Notes under the pieces: model-generated | What the model saw: the letters and a program-made list of their open reading frames with translations, nothing else | Told to the model about the DNA's origin: nothing | Database searches by the model: none | Part shown: piece after piece, positions 14,700 through 22,174 of the stretch | Layout: every line of letters begins with the position of its first letter | Numbering within the stretch: position 1 is the stretch's first letter | From: a virus | IMG/VR virus record: IMGVR_UViG_3300046007_013798 | Span: 1 to 22,439 of that record | Direction: 5' to 3' (one strand) | DNA length: 22,439 nucleotides | Position numbers and translations under genes: made by a program

Positions 14700-15402
14700 T
14701 TAGATTTATTGGGATAGCAATCTCCTCATTGCTATCATCTATAAAGGTTAAATCAACATCAGGCTGGGTTTCTTTAATGTGTTTTCTTAAAGCTCTAGAA
14801 TCTCTAGCTAAAAGATAAGTGTCTACAAAAGTTCTAATATCTTTAGGTTCTGAAGAACCATTAACTGAGGTAATTATATATTTTAATCGAGTTGAGAGTT
14901 CAGGAGAATTATCTTTGTTAATTTTTTTTAATCCTTTAATCTCAGCATCTATTTTACTCTCATCATGCCCAGTTAATATTTTATATGTTATGGGAGTACC
15001 ACTGTCAGGTAAGGTATATGGGAAATTATTTTCCCCAGGAATTATAGAAGATTCATCAAAAGATTTATTTTCTAAGGTTGATAAATCAACAGTATACTGT
15101 CTATTATTATAACTGAAGGAATAGTCTTTACCATAACCTAAAACTCTAGCGGCTACTAGTAGAGCATTTTTATCTCCTATAATTAAGTCTTTAATATTAA
15201 TTTTAGTTACAACTAAGGATTTAAGAAGTTCATCTAAAACAATACCTCTTTCAATATAAGCTTGGTTAGTTAAAATATCCTCTTCTTTAGCTGTCATATA
15301 CTTCATTTCTACCTTGCCATCTCTCAAAGGATGACCTTCAGGATATAGTAAACCTTTTGAAGGTAATTCTATAATTTCAGTTGGGAATTTAAATTCACTC
15401 AT
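14677..15402 (-). CDS. 26: Tail assembly chaperone / baseplate protein, T4 gp26-like (T4_baseplate family)
   Basis: This 241-aa protein has the N-terminal signature of the T4 baseplate gp26 family: EIIELPSKGLLYPEGHPL followed by GKVEMKYMTAKEEDILTNQAYI. T4 gp26 is 208 aa. Members of this family encoded next to a tape measure gene look like tail assembly chaperones, comparable to lambda gpG. In keeping with this, its last codons run through a T7 tract (plus 14691-14697) and overlap a second open frame (14418-14699) that lacks an AUG. A frameshift at the run would make a fusion of about 327 aa. It is bracketed by two terminators and has its own candidate promoter motif, so it looks like a separately controlled unit. 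Confidence 0.8.
   Translation of the reverse strand: MSEFKFPTEIIELPSKGLLYPEGHPLRDGKVEMKYMTAKEEDILTNQAYIERGIVLDELLKSLVVTKINIKDLIIGDKNALLVAARVLGYGKDYSFSYNNRQYTVDLSTLENKSFDESSIIPGENNFPYTLPDSGTPITYKILTGHDESKIDAEIKGLKKINKDNSPELSTRLKYIITSVNGSSEPKDIRTFVDTYLLARDSRALRKHIKETQPDVDLTFIDDSNEEIAIPINLNFFWPDI
14691..14697 (-). promoter_or_regulatory. T7 slippery run, candidate programmed frameshift site
   Basis: In the gp26-like frame the mRNA reads AAC UUU UUU UGG CCU GAC AUU UGA. A +1 slip (or -2) of tRNA-Phe on the U7 run changes UGG CCU to GGC CUG and enters the downstream frame, which is open only from 14699. The usable overlap is therefore about 20 nt and the U-run is the only obvious slip site in it. 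Confidence 0.5.
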
Positions 15403-15421
15403 TTTTAATAACTTTGTTTAT

Positions 15422-15430
15422 TATAAATAT
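15422..15430 (-). promoter_or_regulatory. ATATTTATA motif after a terminator, upstream of the chaperone gene
   Basis: Exact motif lying directly after the U-tract of the tube terminator and 19 nt before the ATG at 15402. A gene immediately downstream of a strong terminator needs its own promoter, and this is the only repeated element in the gap. Confidence 0.5.
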
Positions 15431-15470
15431 ATGAAAACAAAAAAGAGCGCGAAAAATCGCGCTCTCTTTC
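15431..15470 (-). terminator. Intrinsic terminator after the tail tube gene
   Basis: In gene direction there is a perfect 9-bp GC-rich stem (AGAGCGCGA / TCGCGCTCT, plus-strand 15444-15465) with a 4-base loop. A U-rich tract (TTTTTTGTTTT, plus 15443 downward) follows. It starts 20 nt past the tube stop codon. This is a textbook rho-independent terminator and is far more GC-rich than its surroundings. Confidence 0.9.
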
Positions 15471-15485
15471 TATAATTATTTTCTA

Positions 15486-15971
15486 TTAGAAATTCAACAC
15501 ACAGTAATCAGGTTGAACTGTCATTGTTAAATTAATTATTCCTTCGTTATCCCAATTGTATTCACCAAAATTAGATTCAGTAATCAAGGCTCCTTTGATA
15601 ATCCATTGAGATACAACATCCCCTACAGGGCCTAAAACATCAAATGTTAAATCTTTTTTGTAGAAATCAGAATATCCATCTCTACCAGTGATTGATTCAT
15701 GATGTAATCTTACCCATTCCATTACTGATTGGGCACCTGAAGGTGTAATAGGATCAAATAAGGTAAATTGAATAGTACCCCACTTTGTTTTACCCTTTAC
15801 AAATCTTTGAATATTGATGTGGTTAAGCTCAAGAGCTCCTTGTGTTACTGTTATAGCACCAATAGCCTTTACTAGATAGCTTGGGAATCCATCAATATAC
15901 ATAATGAATCTATTCTGCTGTTTAGGCTCAAATGGTGTGAAAAATATTTCGTTTGGATCTAGTACTGCCAT
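15486..15971 (-). CDS. 19: Tail tube protein, T4 gp19-like
   Basis: This 161-aa protein (T4 gp19 is 163 aa) forms the inner tail tube as stacked hexameric rings. It carries the family pattern: PKQQNRFIMYIDGFPSYLVKAI at the N terminus, GKTKWGTIQFTLFDPI and SGAQSVMEWVRLHHE in the middle, and a C-terminal strand DNEGIINLTMTVQPDYCVL. It is immediately followed by an intrinsic terminator (15431-15470), so it is the last gene of the neck-sheath-tube unit. The leader ATAATAAAATACAACA is A-rich without a Shine-Dalgarno. Confidence 0.95.
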   Translation of the reverse strand: MAVLDPNEIFFTPFEPKQQNRFIMYIDGFPSYLVKAIGAITVTQGALELNHINIQRFVKGKTKWGTIQFTLFDPITPSGAQSVMEWVRLHHESITGRDGYSDFYKKDLTFDVLGPVGDVVSQWIIKGALITESNFGEYNWDNEGIINLTMTVQPDYCVLNF

Positions 15972-15984
15972 TGTTGTATTTTAT

Positions 15985-15993
15985 TATAAATAT
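15985..15993 (-). promoter_or_regulatory. ATATTTATA motif upstream of the tail tube gene
   Basis: Exact motif 13 nt before the ATG at 15971, in the short gap after the sheath gene. No terminator lies between, so it could add tube transcripts on top of sheath read-through. Confidence 0.4.
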
Positions 15994-16015
15994 TATATAT
16001 CTAAGTTTTTAATTA

Positions 16016-18019
16016 TTAGGCTGGGAACTCAGCTCCTGTTGGTAATACATTGAAGTCAAGTACTATAAATTCAGCTGTTCTGGTTGGTTGGATGAAAATC
16101 TGACCAACTAATTGATTTCTATCAATTACATCAGGAGTATTGTTTGAATCATCCATGACAACTCTAAAAGCATATACACCTTGTCTTTGTTGAACACTTT
16201 CAAGATATGGGTTAACTTGGGCTAAGAAGGCATTTCTTGTAGCAGCTGTATTTTGTTCAAATACTAAGTTGTTAGCTACTTGACCAATAAAGCTCTTAAG
16301 CTCAATTAACAATCTTCTAACATTAACTCTGTCAAGAGCACTAGCTCTTTTCTGTAATGTTTTCTGACCAAATACTGCTGGGCCTGTAGCTGGGAAGTTA
16401 GCTATAGGGTTGACATTATTTTCATACAATGTGTCTCTGTCTGATCTCTGAAGTTTTCTTTCAGGTCTAATGACTTGAGATAATCCTCCTCTATTGATAC
16501 CAGCAGGTGCAAACCAAGGTTCAGCCGCAGCATCATTAGCAGCATAAACACCAGGAATTAAGGTTGATGCTGGTACCCAATTGAACTTACCTGTGTCTGG
16601 GTTTAGGATTTGAACCCAAGGCCAGTAAGTAGCAGCATAGCTATTATTGATAGCATTAGCTTGAGTTGTAGTAGCTGTTATAGTAGCTCCATGGGCAACT
16701 AAGTCAACAACTGCTATAGCATCTCCTCTGTTTTGAACTGTTGTTATAAGAGTATTTAATTGAGAAGAATAATTAGCATCAGCATAATACAAACCAGGAA
16801 CAGTTATTACTTTATAAGAATATTCTTCTTTATTAGCTAACAAATTAAGAGCAGTTGTATAAGCAGCTCCTGTTAAACCTTGAGTGTTTGAAGAATCAAT
16901 ATTATCATAGAAATTAGCACCACCAATATTTAAACTTCCAGTAGCACTATCAAAAGTTCCACTTCCAATCAAAGGTATAGAGGCTGTAAAAGCTGATTTA
17001 ACTGTACCATCACTATTAAAGTAATTAGGAGTTGGGTAATTAACAGCGGATACATAAACATATCTACTAGCATTAGGATAGTTACCAATAGTTTCAAGAT
17101 AAGTCTCATCCCCATTAGTAGTTATTTGTTGATAAGTATCACCAATAACTCTAGCTACATAATTACTCTGCTCAGGATCAAGTGAAACATTAGCATATGT
17201 TTCTAAAATAACTTTTTCATTAGTTATATCATCTCCTCTTCTAATCAATAGAGTAAATGTACCTGAACCTGTATCAGCTTGAGAAATTTCCCATCTGACA
17301 TTATCAATAGTTCCGTTTGTAAGAACACCAGCTGAATTTTCAGTACCGCTGCTATTATTTATGTCACCTTCTGAAATGGTTTTTAAAACAAAAGGAACAT
17401 TACCTGTTATATCGTTAGCTTGGAGGGTAAAACTCATATTAGTATTGCCAGAGCTTCCAGCACCAAAACTTTGTGATCTGAATGTAATGACATCTCCAAC
17501 AGCAAAGTTTCCACTTTGACCTGTAATTGTAATAGATAAAATAGAAGATGTATTGGCTAAGGTTATAGAGGCTGTTACATTGGCATTAGAAGCTGAAACG
17601 CCTGTAAATGTAGTAGCGGCACTCCCTGAAAGGGTAAAACTACTAACAGATGTAAGAAGAGCATCAGCTATTGTACTTAAAGGACCTGGTACTCTACTAA
17701 AGATGTTATTACTAATAGCTGAGGTCCAACTAGCGGCTCCACTAACTACTCTGGTTACTAACAAAGTAGTACCACCATTTTGGAAATAGTTATAAGCTGA
17801 GATTGAAGTGAGGTAAGAATATGTTTGGTTACCACTAACAAAAGTGGTACCAAATTTATTTTGATATTCACTATATGAAGTTACTACAGTAGGGATTTCA
17901 ACTGGTCCTTTAACTGTAGGACCAACAATAGCGGCACCTACCTGTACCGGTTGTTGAGTTATAAATGACTGGTCATTTTCTCTTGTAAATACACCAGGTG
18001 ATACTATTTGTTCTGCCAT
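16016..18019 (-). CDS. 18: Contractile tail sheath protein, T4 gp18-like
   Basis: This 667-aa protein is close to T4 gp18 in length (659 aa). It starts with EQIVSPGVFTRENDQSF, the usual sheath N-terminal motif, followed by AAIVGPTVKGPVEIPTVV and a Ser/Thr/Gly-rich variable insertion (about residues 110-330). The conserved C-terminal sheath domain includes NPDTGKFNWVPAS, APAGINRGG, RRLLIELKSFIGQ and the terminal FIVLDFNVLPTGAEFPA. These are the hallmark order and motifs of the family. Sheath subunits polymerise around the gp19 tube and contract to drive it into the host. The leader is A-rich (ACATAAAACAAC before ATG), with no Shine-Dalgarno. The gap to the tube gene is short, so the two are probably cotranscribed. 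Confidence 0.95.
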   Translation of the reverse strand: MAEQIVSPGVFTRENDQSFITQQPVQVGAAIVGPTVKGPVEIPTVVTSYSEYQNKFGTTFVSGNQTYSYLTSISAYNYFQNGGTTLLVTRVVSGAASWTSAISNNIFSRVPGPLSTIADALLTSVSSFTLSGSAATTFTGVSASNANVTASITLANTSSILSITITGQSGNFAVGDVITFRSQSFGAGSSGNTNMSFTLQANDITGNVPFVLKTISEGDINNSSGTENSAGVLTNGTIDNVRWEISQADTGSGTFTLLIRRGDDITNEKVILETYANVSLDPEQSNYVARVIGDTYQQITTNGDETYLETIGNYPNASRYVYVSAVNYPTPNYFNSDGTVKSAFTASIPLIGSGTFDSATGSLNIGGANFYDNIDSSNTQGLTGAAYTTALNLLANKEEYSYKVITVPGLYYADANYSSQLNTLITTVQNRGDAIAVVDLVAHGATITATTTQANAINNSYAATYWPWVQILNPDTGKFNWVPASTLIPGVYAANDAAAEPWFAPAGINRGGLSQVIRPERKLQRSDRDTLYENNVNPIANFPATGPAVFGQKTLQKRASALDRVNVRRLLIELKSFIGQVANNLVFEQNTAATRNAFLAQVNPYLESVQQRQGVYAFRVVMDDSNNTPDVIDRNQLVGQIFIQPTRTAEFIVLDFNVLPTGAEFPA

Positions 18020-18043
18020 GTTGTTTTATGTGTTTAATTCTTA

Positions 18044-18295
18044 TTAGGTTTTTGTAAATAGTCCTGATTCTAAATCAATAGAACCATTACCATATTTTTC
18101 AGTCAATGATTTTCCCAAATTAACTTCTTCCTCTCTTAATTGAGTTAAAGATTCAATTAATTTGTCTTTTTGAGCTTCTAACACTTGTAATTGATATTCT
18201 ACCTGTCCAAAATTATTAATCAAATTTTGTTGAGTAGTTTGTAACTGCTTGATATTATCAAGTTCTTCTTGGGATAACTGTATTTGTTCACTCAT
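18044..18295 (-). CDS. Small coiled-coil protein between tail terminator and sheath
   Basis: This 83-aa protein is predicted mostly helical. From about residue 8 to 65 it has heptad-like hydrophobic spacing with many Gln, Glu and Leu residues (LDNIKQLQTTQQNLINN, then YQLQVLEAQKDKLIESLTQL), which suggests a coiled coil. The C-terminal 15 residues (GNGSIDLESGLFTKT) look like a non-helical tail. I do not recognise a named family. Its place between gp15-like and sheath genes suggests a role in tail assembly, such as a small chaperone or minor tail component, but that is inference. The start is preceded by an AT-only leader with two copies of the ATATTTATA motif. Confidence 0.7.
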   Translation of the reverse strand: MSEQIQLSQEELDNIKQLQTTQQNLINNFGQVEYQLQVLEAQKDKLIESLTQLREEEVNLGKSLTEKYGNGSIDLESGLFTKT

Positions 18296-18297
18296 AA

Positions 18298-18306
18298 TAT
18301 AAATAT
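18298..18306 (-). promoter_or_regulatory. ATATTTATA motif, proximal copy before the coiled-coil gene
   Basis: Exact motif ending 2 nt from the ATG at 18295. That is too close to be a conventional promoter for that start. It may be a duplicated element or a translation-leader motif. Confidence 0.3.
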
Positions 18307-18317
18307 TTTATGTTTTC

Positions 18318-18326
18318 TATAAATAT
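18318..18326 (-). promoter_or_regulatory. ATATTTATA motif, distal copy before the coiled-coil gene
   Basis: Exact motif 22 nt upstream of the ATG at 18295, in a 42-nt gap after the gp15-like gene. A second copy lies at 18298-18306. This copy has the typical spacing of about 20 nt. Confidence 0.4.
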
Positions 18327-18337
18327 CAGAGTTTTTC

Positions 18338-19216
18338 TCAAAAATTTCCTGTGTCTGTGTTTTGGGAATTTTTTATATCAATTGATTTTTGAGGACGATT
18401 ATTAATACCATTTATATCAACAACAGTCTCGGTCTCAACTACAAATTGACCTACACTAAATACTTTTTTATCTACTGTTAGATCTTTTTGAGGAATGTCA
18501 GGTATAATGTACCCATTCATGCTAATATCAAAAGTAGCTTTAGCTATTCTATCTGTACCATCTGTTAATTCTGTAACAGTGGCTATAGAATCTATATTAG
18601 CTTTAAACTTAAACCTTTCAGGATTACCCCAATATGAATCAGAAGCGTATGTGACTGATTCAACTATTTTGTTAAGTTGTTCCATATAATAAGTCATAAC
18701 AATACAGCTATAACTAACTGTTACATGATTTGGTACAACTACAGCGTAAAATTCATTTATAGGAACTCTGTTATTAAGAATATTAAATTTATCATAAGCA
18801 TTTTGCTTATTATATCTTTTTTGAAAATATGCTACGTTAATAGGATTATTAGCGTCTAATTTATTATATTGACCTTTAACAGGAGTAACAGAATTTCTTT
18901 TAAACATTATTATGGGAGCCATAATCTTTCCCTCCTTATCTCTATAATACCCATCACGTTGAATAGATTTCCATCTCTCAGGTGAACCATATATAACAGG
19001 AACAGCTACTCTTTGTCCATTTTGTATTACAAAAGGTTTGATAACATTTTGAAAATAATACATTATAGACTCATCTATATCTTTAAATTCTATAGAAAAA
19101 GGCTTAGTAGTATCTCCTTTAAAAGAATTTTTATTTCCTCTATTTAATTCTTTAGCTTGACCAGTTGAAATCTCATATTGAGATTTAGGGGTTGGAGTTC
19201 TTCCTTTAGTAGCCAT
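18338..19216 (-). CDS. 15: Tail terminator / tail-sheath completion protein, T4 gp15-like
   Basis: This 292-aa protein (T4 gp15 is 272 aa) probably caps the finished tube and sheath and docks to the neck. Features that match gp15 are VAVPVIYGSPERWKSI near residue 70, then IMAPIIMFKRNSV, then a segment equivalent to the gp15 stretch around IYELSIFTRYEDDMFQIVEQ (here VSYSCIVMTYYMEQLNKIVE), and FDISMNGYIIPDIP near the C terminus. The N-terminal 35 residues are Lys/Thr/Gly-rich and probably disordered. The start at 19216 overlaps the stop of the gp14-like gene by one base. The next gene downstream is a small coiled-coil gene rather than the terminase genes 16/17 found here in T4. Confidence 0.8.
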   Translation of the reverse strand: MATKGRTPTPKSQYEISTGQAKELNRGNKNSFKGDTTKPFSIEFKDIDESIMYYFQNVIKPFVIQNGQRVAVPVIYGSPERWKSIQRDGYYRDKEGKIMAPIIMFKRNSVTPVKGQYNKLDANNPINVAYFQKRYNKQNAYDKFNILNNRVPINEFYAVVVPNHVTVSYSCIVMTYYMEQLNKIVESVTYASDSYWGNPERFKFKANIDSIATVTELTDGTDRIAKATFDISMNGYIIPDIPQKDLTVDKKVFSVGQFVVETETVVDINGINNRPQKSIDIKNSQNTDTGNF

Positions 19217-19725
19217 TAGAGTCTTGTTAATTCTAAGCCTAGCTTATCAGCTGGGGTATAGTGGGTTGAACAAATTATTGAGTAGTTAGAACCAAATTGG
19301 CTTAATCCTGGGTTTAGTGGGTTAGTTTCATTTGGGTAGTCTGGGTCTTTCCCTAAGAGATATTGGTTAGAATTAGTGGAATCTACTTCATAATATCCTC
19401 CATTATATAAAATAACATCACCTACCTCAGGGACTAGATTAGCATCTATTAGGTCTTCTCTTAAGAATCTAAACACTACATTTCTAGCATATTCTACTCC
19501 AAAATCATCAACTGTGAATTGTTGGTCTTGTCTTTCAATTAAGCAATTAAATAATGTAGGTCCATCAAAAAATCTACCCTCGGAAGCTTCACCATATATA
19601 TTAATTGCTGTTTGTTCTAATTTATATTTGTAAAAAGCACATTGTTGAGTTATAATATCACCCATCAACTCTCTAGTGATAGTTGTGAATAAATTAATAT
19701 CTCTTTGTCTACCAAATAGTGCCAT
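19216..19725 (-). CDS. 14: Neck / head-tail connector protein, T4 gp14-like
   Basis: This 169-aa protein begins with the segment RDINLFTTITRELMGDIITQQ followed by FYKYKLEQTAINIYGEAS, a pattern characteristic of gp14 neck proteins in T4-like phages. It continues with a beta-rich connector-like part (PEVGDVILYNGGYYEVDS) that resembles the small beta-barrel found in head-tail connectors. It is shorter than T4 gp14 (256 aa), as is usual for gp14-like proteins outside the T4 core group. It overlaps the genes on both sides by one base (TAATG), so gp13-, gp14- and gp15-like genes form a tightly coupled translation block. It probably acts at the neck with the gp13-like protein. Confidence 0.8.
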   Translation of the reverse strand: MALFGRQRDINLFTTITRELMGDIITQQCAFYKYKLEQTAINIYGEASEGRFFDGPTLFNCLIERQDQQFTVDDFGVEYARNVVFRFLREDLIDANLVPEVGDVILYNGGYYEVDSTNSNQYLLGKDPDYPNETNPLNPGLSQFGSNYSIICSTHYTPADKLGLELTRL

Positions 19726-20876
19726 TAGCCAACATAAATTGTGTAAGGTACATTGTTTAATTCTTTTTGTAAACTATCAGATTCCTGTGCTCTTTTTTCT
19801 AATAATTTAGTTCTTGAAGTTTCATCTAAATAAGCTCTTAATCTTTCAATTAAAGCTGTTCTTTCTGCTGTAGCAGCTGATATTAAATCTCCATGATTTA
19901 AAGTTACTTCAGAGTTTGGTATGGGGACAGTTGAATATTTACCTCTAATATAACCTAACATTTCTTTACATAAAGCTAAGGCATATTCAAATATCCATTG
20001 TCTACCTATAGAATTTATATAGGAATATGTTGGATTAGTGTAAGGAACATTTGAAACATCAGTTATCTTACCTTGTCCCATACTACCGGATACTGTGGGA
20101 TTATTACGATCTGATTTTAGAATATATTCAAAAAATAAAGTTTGATCTGAGAGTGGGATGGGAAATATTCTGAGTTGGTTATTGATTAATTCAAAGCTAT
20201 AATTTGATTTTCTAATTTGATCATTAAATTCAATAGCTTGAATTTTTTGTAAATCATAATTAATAGGCATCAATAAAAAATTAATGCCTGGTGAATATGA
20301 ACCAAACCCAAAAGCTTGAAGTAGGCCCTGAACATCAGTACCTGTACCAGCATAAGGATCAAAATATCTTATAATAGGTGGAACTGATTCATAAAAAATT
20401 CTTTTAACCTCTAAATTACCAGCATCAATACTTTGGCTTGTAGCCCACTCATTTAAGTTATACTTTTGAACACCTTTTTGTAAAGATAAACTACCCGTTC
20501 TCCAAGTAACACTACCACCTACCCCAGCTTCAACACCATATTGTTCAGAAATTCTAACAATAGTTCCTAAATTAGGACGTGTTAAAGTATTATTTAAGTT
20601 TGAGCCAGTTGGGGCTCCTTCTAAAGATAGATAATTTTGAGCTACTTGATAAGCATAAACTTCATTACCATATGTTGTCACAGCTTCTTCAAAAGCTGAG
20701 TAAAAGTTAATATCTTGTAATTCAACATCTACTAGAGGATATCCTAATCTTCTAGCTACAAAAATGGCTACTTTATCAGCATCATTCTGAAAGTCAGTGT
20801 CATTATCATAAAATCCAAAAGGAGTATTACCTGGAAAGAATGATGAGGAGCCTGGCCAAATTGGGGTGTTTGCCAT
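19725..20876 (-). CDS. 13: Neck protein, T4 gp13-like
   Basis: This 383-aa protein is likely the neck protein that with gp14 closes the filled head and makes the platform for tail joining. The N-terminal third carries PFGFYDNDTDFQNDADK followed by RRLGYPLVDVELQDINFYSAFEEAV, a helical segment typical of gp13-like proteins of marine T4-like phages. The C-terminal quarter is helical and charged (ERTALIERLRAYLDETSRTKLLEKR). It is somewhat longer than T4 gp13 (309 aa). The stop overlaps the next start by one base (TAATG), implying translational coupling to the gp14-like gene. The start is preceded by AAAATATAAT, with no Shine-Dalgarno. Identification rests on sequence pattern plus order (13-14-15-18-19). 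Confidence 0.8.
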   Translation of the reverse strand: MANTPIWPGSSSFFPGNTPFGFYDNDTDFQNDADKVAIFVARRLGYPLVDVELQDINFYSAFEEAVTTYGNEVYAYQVAQNYLSLEGAPTGSNLNNTLTRPNLGTIVRISEQYGVEAGVGGSVTWRTGSLSLQKGVQKYNLNEWATSQSIDAGNLEVKRIFYESVPPIIRYFDPYAGTGTDVQGLLQAFGFGSYSPGINFLLMPINYDLQKIQAIEFNDQIRKSNYSFELINNQLRIFPIPLSDQTLFFEYILKSDRNNPTVSGSMGQGKITDVSNVPYTNPTYSYINSIGRQWIFEYALALCKEMLGYIRGKYSTVPIPNSEVTLNHGDLISAATAERTALIERLRAYLDETSRTKLLEKRAQESDSLQKELNNVPYTIYVG

Positions 20877-20889
20877 ATTATATTTTGTA

Positions 20890-20898
20890 TATAAATAT
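20890..20898 (-). promoter_or_regulatory. ATATTTATA motif upstream of the gp13-like gene
   Basis: TATAAATAT on the plus strand, reading ATATTTATA in gene direction, 13 nt before the ATG at 20876. It is one of the repeated intergenic copies and the candidate promoter or leader element for the neck genes. Confidence 0.4.
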
Positions 20899-20900
20899 GG

Positions 20901-22172
20901 TTAAGTTACAACAATACTACCCCCTGCTGTTGGGAGGAATGTATTAATATAGTAAGGGTTAAGATCCTTTTGAGGGGTTAAAATATCTGAATTACCCATA
21001 AAAACTACCATATTGTCTGAACCACTTGTTATTGGGGGAATTCTTAGTTCAAGTAAACCAAAAGACTGTGTGTTGAGAAAAGTGGGGAGGTCTGAGGTGA
21101 ATCTAGTTTCACTACTCCATGTTATACCTTGGTCAGTTGATTTTTTATAATATATATTCATATTAGTTAAATTTTCCCCACCTGTTGATTTACCTCCATA
21201 AAAGGCGTACCAAGTATTATCATTCATATCCCAAGTGAGTCCACAAGGACCTTGACCCCCTACCCCAGCTGCTGAACTAGTTATAACTGAGGTTTTTGTT
21301 GTTATACTTGAAGATGTTATAGTGTAACATCTTAATTGAGTCCCTAAAGCTGTAGAAGGACTAGCATATCCTGATTGGTTCCAAGCTATTAAAACACTCT
21401 GAGAATTAACCAGGTCTGAGAAAGCAGATAAATAATGACCACCATTAGATGTAGGATTGAGATGAATGGAACCAGAGCCAAAACTAGATGTAAACCAAGT
21501 ATTTAAAGAATTATCATAAAATTTTCTAAAAATATTGGATTTAGTTTCAGTCAATGTGAACATAACCATATCTTGAGAATCATCTGATGATAATTCAGGG
21601 AGGAGGAAAGCATTTTCTAAAAGATCTGGGTTGGGGTTGCCTGGTCCTAAGGAAGAAGTAACAACCCAAGAACTACCAGTATTAGTTGATTTAGCAAATC
21701 CTGATCGATATGTGCTTGAGATAAAATTATAGTATATCCCTAAGTTTCCTCCTTTAGCTCTAGTTATAGATAAACCCCCAAAATTCCCAGCGACTGTAAC
21801 ACTAAGGGGATAATTAATCACAGTAACTGGGGTAGAGAGGGTGTCGGTTAAAGTATTATAATTAACATAAAAATAATCTACAGCTGAAGTAACATAAACT
21901 ATATGAATTAGGTTTGAATTTATATCACTCCACCCATCATACCAAATACTATGTTGCATAATTGGGAACGTTTCCTGCTCTATTAGTCTAATAGGTTCAT
22001 CCCAGGTTAAACCATTATTTTTTGATTTAGCTAAAACCAAATCAGAATTTGTGTCTATATGAAAAAAATAAACCCCATTAGATGGAATTTGGACTAAATA
22101 CTGACTTCCTCCCCCCCCAGCTCTATAATTTCTATTATCACTATCAGCTAATTTTACATTTATTCTAGCCAT
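20901..22172 (-). CDS. BNR/Asp-box beta-propeller virion protein
   Basis: This 423-aa protein has three clear Asp-box (BNR) motifs of the form S-x-x-x-G-x-x-W: SKNNGLTW at residues 50-57, STNTGSSW at 162-169 and STDQGITW at 345-352. Asp boxes sit on turns of sialidase-type beta-propellers. The rest is beta-rich, with repeated strands such as GLSITRAKGGNLGIYYNF and many Ser/Thr/Gly residues. I do not see a clear set of sialidase catalytic residues, so the fold may serve glycan binding or decoration rather than hydrolysis. The start at 22172 follows ATAAGA, with no Shine-Dalgarno. It lies directly upstream of the neck genes, so a neck, whisker or capsid-surface role is plausible but inferred. 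An eight-base C run (plus strand, around 22110) encodes the GGGG at residues 19-22. Confidence 0.7.
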   Translation of the reverse strand: MARINVKLADSDNRNYRAGGGGSQYLVQIPSNGVYFFHIDTNSDLVLAKSKNNGLTWDEPIRLIEQETFPIMQHSIWYDGWSDINSNLIHIVYVTSAVDYFYVNYNTLTDTLSTPVTVINYPLSVTVAGNFGGLSITRAKGGNLGIYYNFISSTYRSGFAKSTNTGSSWVVTSSLGPGNPNPDLLENAFLLPELSSDDSQDMVMFTLTETKSNIFRKFYDNSLNTWFTSSFGSGSIHLNPTSNGGHYLSAFSDLVNSQSVLIAWNQSGYASPSTALGTQLRCYTITSSSITTKTSVITSSAAGVGGQGPCGLTWDMNDNTWYAFYGGKSTGGENLTNMNIYYKKSTDQGITWSSETRFTSDLPTFLNTQSFGLLELRIPPITSGSDNMVVFMGNSDILTPQKDLNPYYINTFLPTAGGSIVVT

Positions 22173-22174
22173 TC

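Noticed and set aside
14819-15112. 97-codon plus-strand frame in the chaperone gene
   Set aside because: It is antisense to a recognisable gp26-like coding sequence and has no independent support.
18677-18859. Small plus-strand frame rich in Ile
   Set aside because: It is antisense to the gp15-like gene and its composition reflects complementary AT-rich codons.
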